DNA from: Phytophthora quininea
Taxonomy: Eukaryota; Oomycota; Peronosporomycetes; Peronosporales; Peronosporaceae
Length of the DNA stretch: 64,000 nt
NCBI GenBank assembly: GCA_011947345.1
Contig: JAAVTG010000565.1
Location: 124,001 to 188,000 of the forward strand
Direction of reading: 5' to 3'
Under the pieces are notes generated by a model that worked only from the letters and a program-made list of their open reading frames with translations, was not told the origin of the DNA and ran no database searches. The position numbers were made by a program, and so were the translations under genes. This document shows, in pieces, positions 35,677 to 46,177 of the stretch. The first letter of the stretch is position 1. Each line of letters begins with the position of its first letter.

Positions 35677-37328
35677 TTAGTTGGTGCTGTTGCGGACGTA
35701 GTACGGCTCGTCCTGGTGCTCAGCACTGCAGTACGGGAACAACGTGTCGTCTTCCGACGGCGTGAACAACTGCTTGCCGGCTTGGATCATCACGTAGCAG
35801 CCAGTGATAGCACACACGACAATCACCAGCATCGACGCAGCCTTGTCGTAGAAAGCCATGCTCTTCCAGAACACACGGAGGTAGATGATCAAAGGCAGCA
35901 GCAGGCAGCTCGTGGTGTGGGCCGTGGCTCCCGTGAAGTCCTCCAGATCCAGGAATTTTTCCGGGCTAGCACAGCGATGAGCACAAGAATCACAATGATG
36001 GCAATACGCAGCGCGATGTAACGCAGCGTGTTCTTGGTGCCCTTGTACGGTTCAGCCAGCTGGTCTTCCGTGATCTCCCCGCCGAACTCGAGCGCCACAC
36101 GCAGGTGCGACATACGGCCCTCCGTCTTCTCGACCATGCTTGAAGCCGAGACTTGATGGCCGTCAAACGGAGTCGAGTTCTGCACGTACGACTGCTTCTC
36201 CTGAATTTCCTTCTCCAGGTCAACATCCAGCGGATCGTCCTGTCCGAAAGGAACAATTGCGGGGCTCTGGTGCATGCCCAGGATCATACGCTCAGCCATG
36301 TAGAACGGAGGCTGCATCAGCGTCGAGAAGGCGATCGAGATGTGCACCTGCATGAACAGGTACGCCATCACAACGGCGCCGCGGTCAGCGCTGAAGCCCA
36401 GAGGAGCTAGACCCAACGGGTTCGACGTGCTCACGATCGAGTACAGGATGTTACCCGAGAGCTGGCAGCCACCAGCGGTGTAACCAGCGAGGGCGACTGC
36501 CACGAAGAAGGCCGAAATGAACAGGATCGTGACCACCACCACGCGAGGCATACGCTGCGGCTGTGAGTGCTCACGCTGCAGGTCGGGCACCACAATGGCA
36601 GCACCGTACGCCAGGGCCAGGTTACCGAAACAGGTTAGCACTTGCTTCAACGATACATCCGGAGTCGGGATGGCCGTGTGGCCGCGCATGTTGTACTGCA
36701 GCACCGAGACGGCAATGATGTCGGCGATCACCGTGCCCATGCAGCCGGCGAAGGCCATACCAGCACTCTCCTTCAAGGTCGGGATCAGACACACAGGGAT
36801 GACCATCAGCGCCATGAAGATGATCCAGAACGTCTGACTGAACGAGTCTGGGAACAAGACGTCAAGTAGCGTGGAGCCGAGCACCAGGAAGGCGCAGGGC
36901 ACCAGTAGACACACACCCATCTGGGACACCACCGTGAAAAAGCGACCCCACTTGCCCAGAGCCCATTCTCCGAGATCACCGTACGTCTTGACGGACGACG
37001 GCGCAACCAGCATCACCTTGGACAGCTTGAGCGTAGCGTACGTGTTGGCAAAGATCATGAACCCCAGAGCGACGGACGCGAACACAGGACCGGCACGGGC
37101 GTAGTTGGAAGGCATGGCCAGCGAGCCGATACCGCAGACGCAGCAGAAGAGGTTGAACGAGGCCTTGGCATCTTCAATCGTGAAGAACGCGGACGACTTG
37201 GCGGCACCAGTCGTGGAGCCTTGCGCCTGAGACGTGGCGGACATGCGAGCCAACATGGTGAAACGACTACAGTCGGACGAGGAGTACTGCACTGGTTGGA
37301 AACTTGTCGAAGGCAATGGAAATTGCAA
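35677..37328 (-). CDS. Amino acid/auxin permease family transporter
   Basis: A multi-spanning protein of about 550 residues with roughly eleven hydrophobic segments. It starts with ASFNLFCCVCGIGSLAMPSN, the first helix signature of AAAP (SLC32/36/38-like) transporters, which move amino acids with protons or sodium. An internal ATG at 37256 is an alternative start. A cytosolic loop of about 90 residues near 36060-36280 separates late helices. The frame changes at about 35957 in an AAAAA run, and the last two helices are read 3' of it. Convergent with the hydrolase gene, 100 bp apart. Confidence 0.88.
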
Positions 37329-38176
37329 AGTGAGCTAGTTAAAGGAACCCTGCGAGGCACTTGTTCCTCCAGAACACGCTGTTGGGCTTGCTGTGCCGGC
37401 CTTGACGTGGGCCCTTTATGCGCTGCTGTCCTTGCAGTACACAAGATACGGAGCACCACATGCGGAGACAAGCGCGGGCTTCCCCGCCTCAGCTTTGAAG
37501 GATGCGCTCTCGACCGTCTCAGTTCATCATCACCATGACCATTGGTGTGTCTGTCACAGTGTCTGCAGTAGTTAGCGGAGCTTTTGGTGTTCATACCGCG
37601 CTGGGCGTTCTCCAACACCAAGGCCTACTACCGGTACACCCAAAACAGTGCTAGAAGAACGATCAGGAACACCATCAGCAAACCGATTGCCCCGACTCAG
37701 CGGACCCCATCTCAGGATAAAAACCACTTCGCACTGTACAACTCGGCGTTTTCCGGTGTGAGACTATTTGTCTGTCAAGTTGGGGCACAACTTTTCAGCA
37801 GGATGATGCGCTGCCCGACAGCAGGCGCACTGCTCCGTATTCCCGCAAGGATAACCAGCACCAAGAGCAGCAAAAACACATCGGGAGAGGATATGTAGCA
37901 AGAAGACAGATACACTGTACACGTATACATGTACCAACCAACCACATGCCCAAATCGGTTGAAATGAAGCCACTTGATCTGTTGCAAAAGCTCTCCGTAT
38001 TCACGATTTGAGATGCTCTAGCCACATCACGTGATGCGTGGTGGCACTGAGCCTCAGTGACTGAGGTGCCCCGCTCAGCTGCATAATTCCCCGTAGGTGA
38101 GAATACTGTATCGGACTGTGACCTCCGCTCCACGCAACCAGTAGATATACTCGCAGGGCATCATTTCATAGCTAGG
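37329..38176. other. Intergenic region, no gene seen
   Basis: About 850 bp between the transporter start and the 3' end of the 2OG-oxygenase-like gene. ORFs on both strands lack domain or paralogue support. It should contain the transporter promoter. Confidence 0.5.
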
Positions 38177-40582
38177 TTACTCCACCCGTGCTCGCTTCCT
38201 TGCATTCCCACCAGCATCGTCAATTGCCTCGCGATAGCGACCCCGCAGTTCTTTCAACTCGGTCTGATACTCAGTCACCTTTCCTTGCTGCTTCCCAAAC
38301 CATTCCTTTGTTTTGGTTATCATGACAACCGCATTTTTTCCGCGGCCTGATGCTTCCATCTTGAACGAAGCATTATTGCAACTCTGGTCGCGCGTGTAGC
38401 GAGAAGCAAACCGTCGCGCATCTGGGATACCGTTGAAGCTTTTAATGCTCTCTGTGCTGATTGTCTCGCCAGGACCTCGCAAAAATGCCTCGATTTGAGG
38501 GTTGGACGGAAACTGCGCTTCAGGCATTTCCCACGAGAAAGGACCGTTAAGAGCCTCTATTTGACGGCACAGCCACTCGCCCCGCTTGGAAGCAATGCTC
38601 GCCAGGGCTGTAAATGTTTCACCTGTTGAGTTGATACTTACATCGTCTGCATGCTGGGAGATAATTTCGAGTACGGGGCCGAGCAATGTCGGATCCACGC
38701 CCTTAAACTTATTCACCGCAGTTGTAAAAGCGAGATCGCTCCCGCCATGGAACAACCACTGCCATAGCATGTCCAAATGCTTGGATGCACACAACACTCC
38801 GTCAGGAAGAGCTGCAGCATTCTTCACCGCAGCTTCAAGCAGTCCTCCCTGAGCAGGCCCAGGCTCCAATCCATCGACAAGGCGCAGCAGTATTCCCAGA
38901 CTGAGATCATCCCGTACCATGACGGCATCACCATCGGAGTCGTCAGTCTTCTCTCCCAACGACTTCAATAGCGCTTCATTGATCTGAGCCCATTCAAATT
39001 TACGTACAATTGCAATTATACAGGGAGTAAGGCGGAACTTGTCCAGCACGTACAGGCGCGTTAGGAATTTGCTGCAAAAGACGTTCACCAGAGCTGGGTC
39101 GCCCGCGTCCTTCACAACTTCAGCCAATTCCCGACAGAAATCGACGGAAACGTCTTGGCGCGGCCACGAGAGCGATGCTGCTTGCTTTTCCATGTCGGCA
39201 ATTGCAAGATCCATAAACGTTTGCAGAGCTGCAGCACTCACAGGCTTTTGGGCTTGAAGTGCCCCCATTGCTGCTTCCTTGGTGATGAATTTGAACGCTT
39301 TCTCCACACTATGAGCACTCGGCCACGCAATGATCGCGTAGCGAGAGTACGTGGTGCTCTTCGTTGCGCCTTCATTTCCCAGGTAGCCCTCAAACGTACT
39401 ATTTCCTGCTGATTTCCACATATCCGAGAGTGTTTCCCGACCAGGATTGAGGAAGTTAAGCTCCTGCATCTCAGAGTTCTGATAAAAGATGCTTCCAGTG
39501 GTGGAATACCATTGGATCGACTCGTTCCGCTCGCTTTCCTCCCAGTCGTCATCGCCTAAATCGTTGTAATCAATCGCAAGTGAAAGCTGCGCTATCATAA
39601 AGAACAGCTTCTTCTCGGAAGAAGCCGCGTTGTTAGCCTCCTGCAGCGCCTGAAACCTTGCGCGATCAACGCCTTTCAGCGCCCCAACACCCATATCCCC
39701 AATACTCCTTCCAGGATATTGATGCGACAGCAGCAACGCGAAAGAATCGTCATCATCTTCCATGCGGTTGATAATATCCGTGAGTTCCTCCACCAACGGC
39801 TTGTCGTGGTTTTCCGCCAAATACTGCAGAGCAGGCGGCAAGCAGATCGAGTACACCAGCACGAGACGATACCCGCTCGTCACTCTCTCCAGAGAATGCT
39901 CCGCATCCGCATAATGCACAGCGTAGTGCGGCAGATACACCGAGCTCCCATCGGTCTTGCCAAAGTCGTGCCTGAACTGCACATCTTTTCCCTGGTACAC
40001 AATCAAGTCGCCTCCTTCATGCATACTCGGCAACTGGATGACCATCGTGGCGATCATGCCGTCCTCCTTCCTCATACACCAGCAATTTGTACAGCATACA
40101 CTTCATCGTAACGTTCTTGTAGCCTAATCTGTCCGCTACAACTTGACTCAACTTGTCGATGCCTTGGTCCCATTTAGGGTTCTTGAGGGTCACTTGGTCC
40201 GGTTGCAGCTGCCAGCTCTTGCGGACATTATCGTCCATCAAAGTGTCCATCTTGTGTCCGAAGGGGACTTCTTGCACACTGCCACGAGCTTCTCGGCCCG
40301 CTCTTCACATAGAGGCAATGGGATGGCCCCAACTCCTTCTACAAACAGTCCTGGAAGCACTGGCAGCATGTTTGCCGGCCCACTGAACGTAAACTCGCCG
40401 GCGTTGCCTTCCGCTCGAGACAGCGCGTTGCTGATCTGGATACAGGCGATGCCGGAGGGCGCCGGAACGTCATCGGGCTCTCCAGAGCCTCCGAACGGCC
40501 ACCTGCCGTTTTTGAAGACCTCCCTCTCGTCCGGAACTTCGTCCTCGCGAGCTTCTTCTTCGGACTCGTCAAAGAACCACAT
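38177..40582 (-). pseudogene. 2OG-Fe(II) oxygenase family member 1, iron motif deleted
   Basis: About 790 residues with the same layout as member 2 at 55663-58160: an acidic start, a conserved WPFGG-GEP block, the double-stranded beta-helix oxygenase region, a long helical region, and a basic C-terminus (RKRARVE). The distal His and 2OG-binding Arg are kept (EHSLERVTSGYR). The segment holding the HxD iron ligands is missing: KLLVY joins almost directly to KEDGMIATMVIQ at about 40060-40080, a loss of roughly 38 bp that also breaks the frame. A second break at about 40285 is one base in a CCCC run. Loss of HxD argues against catalysis. Confidence 0.75.
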
Positions 40583-40854
40583 CCTGTAGAAAATATCAAG
40601 GATTTAGTTTGGGATTTTGGTTTAGGTTCAAAATGAGCGGAATCTTCGATCGCTTCCGATTCGGGGCTAAGCGAGAGCGCGCTGGGGAGAAACCAATAGA
40701 CGGATAGATGAAGGACAGACGCCAGAGCCTAGTAATGAGGTGAGTGCAGCGTCTTCTGCGGCGGAGAAGAAGCGATAGGTTTGATCCAGTGATACATGTG
40801 TAGCCGCCTCCAAAGAAGCGTAAAGCCAAAAGCAGCAAGACAATCGAGCTGAAG
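40583..40854. promoter_or_regulatory. Divergent region before the mug-type glycosylase
   Basis: About 270 bp between divergent starts. It may include a further 5' exon of the glycosylase: the codons after TAG at 40801-40803 read PPPKKRKAKSSK, nuclear-signal-like, in frame with ATG 40855, and that TAG could be a splice acceptor. Confidence 0.4.
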
Positions 40855-41857
40855 ATGGAGCAGGTGCCAGGCAAATGGCAGGAGAGATGGCACGCGATCT
40901 GTCAGGACTGCTTCGACCAAGTCCAGCCCTGCGCGCACTACCCAGAGCACCGACTTCGTCTGCTCATTGTCGGACACAACCCGTCCGACCATGCCTGGAA
41001 AGGTTTGTGTGGAGTTCTACGTAGTGTCGTGCTTTGCTTCTAACGTGGTTTTATTAGATGGGTACTCCTACAGGTGTATTATTTCTTGGTGTGTGGGTTT
41101 GAAGCAACACTGCGAAGAGCTAACGATGTGCCTACTGTTTTAGCAACCCGACCAACCGCATGTGGGCGCTTTTGACGGGCACGCTGTCGCCTCAGTCGTG
41201 GGAAGGCATACTGCCCGCTACCGCGCAGATTCGCGAGCAAAACATGATGCCTCGTGTTGTTGGCGTCGGGTTTACTTCGATCGGTCTTGAGGTAGGCTTT
41301 GTCTTGTATTCATTTGAGTCACGACTAACGTTGTGTGATGACCAGCCAGGAAACGATGCGTCTAAATACGGCAAGAAGACCAGTGAGACGCGCTTTTGAG
41401 AATGGTAGGATGAAGGAAGAGCATGTTGCTGACTGATGTTTGCTTTCTTGTCCCTTCAGTGGAGCAATGGCGAGACAGCTTCTTCCAGCGACTGCGTCGT
41501 CATGCTGCCCAAGTTTGTGCCAACGACCACGTCGCTATCAAAACGGAGGAAGGGGACCAGAGCAGTGGGACGTCATGCAAGCTCGCACACGCGCCGATGC
41601 TCATTGCGTTTGCCGGGAAGCGTCAGTTCAGCTGGCTGTTTTCACCGCCATTGTCCAAGATTGAGAACTACGGAAAGCAAACGAAACTTCCCAGTGAGTG
41701 GCCCCGTGAGCTTCAGGCTGAAAGTGAGGTATGGGTTTTACCCAGTTCCAGTGGACGTGCTGTCATGACAACAGCGCAGCGGACACTGCCTTACCAACAA
41801 CTAGCAGAGCGTCTTCGGCAAATACCTTGGGGTCCAGTAGGGAAGGATGGAGCTTAA
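40855..41857 (+). CDS. mug/TDG-type mismatch uracil-DNA glycosylase
   Basis: Five exons: 40855-41002, 41058-41073, 41144-41291, 41346-41382 and 41460-41857, with GT-AG introns of 55, 70, 54 and 77 nt. They give 248 residues in one frame. The N-terminal motif VGHNPSDHAW corresponds to the catalytic GINPG motif of mug/TDG enzymes, followed by SNPTNRMWALLTGTL and the C-terminal VWVLPSSSGR, the usual LP..S.R loop. These enzymes excise uracil or thymine mispaired with guanine in nuclear base-excision repair. Exon 2 is a 16-nt microexon. An alternative, longer N-terminus with a basic stretch is possible. Confidence 0.88.
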
Positions 41858-42160
41858 AAGGCTTCACAAGACTGCAGTGAAGACTTCGCTGCATTAAAAC
41901 TCGAGCGGCTTCTGTCATTACACGGAAAGCAATCACTGCTCAGTGCGAGCCTCGCAATGCCTTCTCTTGAAGCAGAACGGTTAAGGGTGCCAAGCAGCGC
42001 CAATTTAATCGGGTTTCTTGCAGCTCTGCATGGATCCCAGAAACCCTTGCACGACCCAGTGAATGCTCTTCCTAACATTGCATTTGTTGGCGTCGGCGAT
42101 ATGAGTACAAGAAGTGATGAAAATTCGTTGGAAGCTCAGATCAACGACCATGACATGTAG
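41858..42160 (+). other. In-frame open extension after the glycosylase stop
   Basis: Directly after the TAA at 41855-41857 the same frame stays open for 100 codons to TAG at 42158-42160. The reading begins with a helical KASQDCSEDFAALKLERLLS and looks protein-like. It may be a C-terminal extension behind a mutated or read-through stop, or a separate small exon. Confidence 0.4.
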
Positions 42161-42176
42161 TTACTCCACTATAAAT

Positions 42177-44177
42177 TTACTTGGAGAGCGCTAGCAGAAC
42201 TTCGTGAACGTTTGGCCGAGCTGCCGGCTCGTACGCGAGACATCGCAGCGTCAGCTCGCGGAATTCAGCTGGGGCGTCCTGTGTCGGCGAAGGCTTGAGC
42301 CTCTTCGCAACCACTTCGGTCGCAATAAAAATGTCTGCAAGTGTAGACCCGCGCTCCTCCGACACGTGCTCAAACACCTTACTACGCGACGAGATTTCAC
42401 AGAAGATCACGCCGAGCGCATACACTTCGGCCGCGGAAGTGAGCTCATCGCCCTTGAGCAGCTCCGGTGCTCGTGAGGCAATGTCGCCATGTCCATATGA
42501 TCGCACGGGCTCCAGATCCGTCCGCAAACTCGACGCGTAGTCGAAGATATCGAGCTTGCACGTGAAGTGGTTGTTTACTAGTACACTCTTTGCTGTCAGG
42601 TTTTGCGACAGCTTAACACCCTGGAGGGATCGCAGGAAGTTCAACCCGCTGCAAATATCCTTGCACATTTGAATGCGTTGCGGCCACGCCAATTCAGTCT
42701 CGTTATCGGCCAAAACAGACCGCAAGCTTCCTTTAGACATGTGCTCCACCAGAAGAAAGATTTCCTCGCGGTCATTCCACGTAGACCCCAAGAAGTGCAC
42801 AATGTTTTCGTGCTTCAACGGGGGTATGATAGGCGGATCGCATTGAAGTCGTTCGCGGACAAATTCAGTTCCCGAGGCGTAAATCGCAGCGCGACCGCCT
42901 TGGTGTCTTGGTATTCGCCCAGCCACAAGCGCTGCACGCCCAGCTTCTTGTGGACAGAGAATTTATCTTTGCCGAGGTCCATATCTGTGAGGATTTTCGC
43001 TTCGCCCGTTGATGAGCGTCTTGACGTGGTCTCGGTACTATGGCGACCTGTAAGCAAGGCATCTTCGTGGTTGCCGAACGTCAGTCGGTCCTCCACAAAC
43101 TTGTTGGCTTTCTTCTTGAAGCGACGGAAGAAGGAGCCGACAATAACGAAAACCACAGTGGCCGAACACCCCAAAATGATCGCGGCGACCGACAACGTAC
43201 TTTTAGACGAAGATTCGCTCGTGGATTGCGTCGCAACAGATCCGTCTTTTGTGAACCGCTTTCGCTGCTAGCGGTGGACGGGGTCGTGTCTTGCGTCTGT
43301 GTGTCGCTCACGATGCAAATCGCCAGCTCGCCAACAGTTTCCTCCTTCAAACACGACGATCCGTTGTTGGAGCTGTCGATAGTGTTCCCCGTCGCCCGTA
43401 AATCCGAGATGTTCGCTAACTGAGCGTATTCATCCTGGGTAAGCTGGATCGGTCCAGCAATCGTGTTATACTCCAGAATCAACGTGGTAATCGCCGTATC
43501 CAAGCCCAACACCGCCGTCGGGAAGGTCACGTTGCTCCTACGCATGACAACTTGTTGAATCGTCACAGTGTTCTCCAGTGCAAAACTGTCCACCGCCGCG
43601 TCGTCAAAAATCCTACAACAACAGTAACTACGCATTAATAAATATGATTTTTTCAGCTCGTGGTTCTCACGTACAATTGGTTCATGTCTGCACTCTTCGG
43701 CAGCCACCCACTGTCCTGGAACGACGTCTCCAGGCCCTGCACATGGACTTGAGAGAGCCCCGAGAGTCCTGCCAGCGCAGCACTGTGGAACACCAGCGAC
43801 AGCTGCACGTCTGTGAGCTGCTCGTCCTTCTGCAGCAGCAGTTTGGTCACTGTGGCCTTGTTTCCTGCGTCCGTGAGCTGCACGTCCAGCACCACGCTTT
43901 CATTGGCGCTCTGGTTGGCCATCAGCTTGGCGATCGGCTGGCTCCAGTTGCCGAGCGTCCACTCGGCGCCCGCCACCAGCGAGTCCCACACGGCGGGCGT
44001 CTGGCTTTGAGACGCGTCTTGCAGGTCGAAGGCCGCGGCCGAGAGCTCCACGGGGATCGTCGTCTGGCCGGAGGACGAGGTGGACGCGTCGCCCGCCCGG
44101 GACAGCACGAAGGTGCGCGCAGAGACCTCCTGCAGCAGCGCCGTCAGCGCCAGCACGCCGCGACACCGACGCCACAT
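42177..44177 (-). CDS. LRR-like receptor pseudokinase
   Basis: Exon 1 (44177-43675) starts with a signal peptide (RGVLALTALLQEVSA). A 62-nt GT-AG intron is at 43674-43613. The ectodomain has irregular leucine-rich repeats (TTLILEYNTIAGPIQL). One membrane helix (AAIILGCSATVVFVIVGSFF) is followed by basic residues. The cytosolic kinase-like domain keeps lobe structure, APE-like RAPELL and the C-lobe (RCLAYEPAARPNVHEVL), but VAIK reads VALRF, the HRD region reads LSQNLTAKSVLV, and DFG is replaced by IFD. It therefore looks catalytically inactive. Single-base breaks lie at about 43245 (AAAA) and 42825. Likely a surface receptor or scaffold. Confidence 0.75.
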
Positions 44178-44896
44178 TATTCCTTCGCTCTGATGTGCTT
44201 TCTTGGGTGTGGGTTGACGCGAAAACAGGGATTTATGTTGGAAGTTTTGTACTTGAAAACTGTATACAGAGGGAATAGCCACCTGCTCTTTTACAGGCAC
44301 ATTGCAAGATCGGCAATTGGTAAGACATGAACCCGAGCTGCTTTGCGGATGGTGCCGAGCCAGAAGGCAAGGGGTCTCCATTAGAAAACACGTTGCTTCG
44401 ATTCCACATGGCCTTAACTAATGTGCCCGTTAAAAACAGCAATCTTGAAGGCTCACAGGAAGCTGAACATTTCGGATCTGGCGCGAAACACTTCGCGAGG
44501 GTGGTGCCGGGGCCTTCTTCCCACCTTCCAATCCCGAAGACTTTCCTGGCAGACAAATTTGGATGGCCGTATACAAGAACGAGCAAAGAGAACTGGCGTT
44601 GGCGTTGGCGGGCGATCAATCATCACCAATAGTCTTCATCGCCAACTGATCCGAGCACATAGGCGCACTAATCCGACGACATCAACGATGACCGTCTACG
44701 AGTTCCTTGCTTGTCCAGTAACCCGGCAAGATGCATCGGTGGACGATCTACATCTGCTGAGGTCTTCCATGTATACTTTAGATATCTTCGCGAACGTTTT
44801 CGCTGATTGGTGTGGTACATTTATAAAGGTCAATAGATACACTTATACTGGACGATTGTGATGCGTGTCTAATTGCACGGGCAGTGGACGACCGGA
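44178..44896. promoter_or_regulatory. Divergent intergenic region, pseudokinase / TRMO
   Basis: About 720 bp between divergent starts. A 101-codon ORF at 44327-44632 has no recognised domain and overlaps an opposite-strand ORF of similar length, so neither is accepted. Confidence 0.4.
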
Positions 44897-46088
44897 ATGC
44901 TGACGCGGTGGACGGCGGCGCTGGTGGCTTCCAGCGCGCTCTGCGGAGCCCTGGGCGCCTTCGCGGGGCGCTATTTGCTGGCAAGGGCCTGGCGCGGCCG
45001 CCTGCGCAACGAGGACCCGCTGGTGAAGGAGCTGGAGCAGGAGATCGAGCGCCAGAAGCAGCTGCGCGCGACAGAGCGTCAGGGCCGCACGACGGCGGAG
45101 CGGGAGGCGCGCGAGGCGCTGCAGCGTCTGCAGGAGGCGGCCGGTTACTCTTTGGAGGCAGTGGCCCACGTGCAGTCTTGCTTTGCAGACCGTCGAGGTA
45201 CTCCCAGACAAGGAGGACTCGTGGAGAACTCCGGGCGCGCATCTCGTTCAAAACGAGCATCCCGCCGGCCTCACTGGAGAATCTGGAGCAGTTCAGCCAC
45301 CTGTGGGTGCTGTTTATATTCCATGAGAACACCAACATGGCCAAAAGCAGCAACAAGACCACCTTCCCAGCCAAAATCGCTCCTCCGAGGTGAGGACTTC
45401 AAGTTCTAAAAGAGACGGTAGTTTTGTGTAATGTGTTGTTTGCTGTCGATGAGCAGACTGGGTGGGAAGAAGGTGGGGTTGTTCTCGACGAGAACGCCGC
45501 ATCGACCCAACTCTATTGGGCTTTCGGTCGTCAAGATCGAGGCTATCCACGAGTACGTCATTGATGAAGTTATGATACCTGGTTGAAGGTGTCTGACGGA
45601 GTAGTTCCTTGTGTGGTTGCAGTCGGTGTATCGAGATCAGTGGCCACGACCTTGTAAATGGGACACCCGTGCTGGATGTAAAGCCGTACGTGCCGGCAGA
45701 CTTTGTGGAGGGATACATTGTCCCCGACTGGGTGGCGGCTGAGACGGATGTCGCTGCAAGACTCGTGGAGTTTGCTCCCGAGGCAATGACGTCGCTGACG
45801 GAATTGGTGGACGCCAAAGTGTCGTCGTTCTATTCAACAGTGGCCGACTTGCAGAAGGCAATCGAGCAGATGCTGGTGCTCGACATCCGAAGTGTGCATC
45901 AGGGCCGCGGCGAGGCCGCCGAGACTCAGCAGTTCCAATGCCGTTTTGACAACGTCAACATCGAATTCACGACGTTGGAGGACTGCATTCGAGTACTCAG
46001 CTGCGCGCGATACACAACTCCCCACGAGCGATCACGTTTGTTACTGCGTCAAGTCCTTCTGCAACAGCAGCAGGATGGAGAGGAATAG
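44897..46088 (+). CDS. TRMO: TRMO-type tRNA (N6-threonylcarbamoyladenosine37-N6) methyltransferase
   Basis: Three exons (44897-45389, 45457-45552, 45623-46088) with introns of 67 and 70 nt. The family core reads HVQSCFADRRGTPRQ, LENLEQFSHLWVLFIFH, PHRPNSIGLSVVKIEAI and NGTPVLDVKPYVP, matching the TsaA/YaeB beta-barrel fold that methylates t6A37 of tRNA-Thr. The N-terminus is unusual: a hydrophobic segment (ALVASSALCGALGAFAGRYLL) followed by a charged coiled coil (about residues 40-85), which could anchor the enzyme to a membrane such as the mitochondrial outer membrane. One base appears to be missing near 45220. The last 110 or so residues (helical) have no assigned domain. Confidence 0.85.
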
Positions 46089-46177
46089 TACAGGGCAGCA
46101 CCATTAGCAAGAATTCAACAAGAACCAACGATTTATTGGTTACCTACTCGTTCTCTTTCAGTGGGACCGTTCGCTAG

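Noticed and set aside
44233..44632. Opposed ORFs of about 100-130 codons between the pseudokinase and TRMO
   Set aside because: Both strands are open equally and neither shows a family signature; likely promoter DNA.
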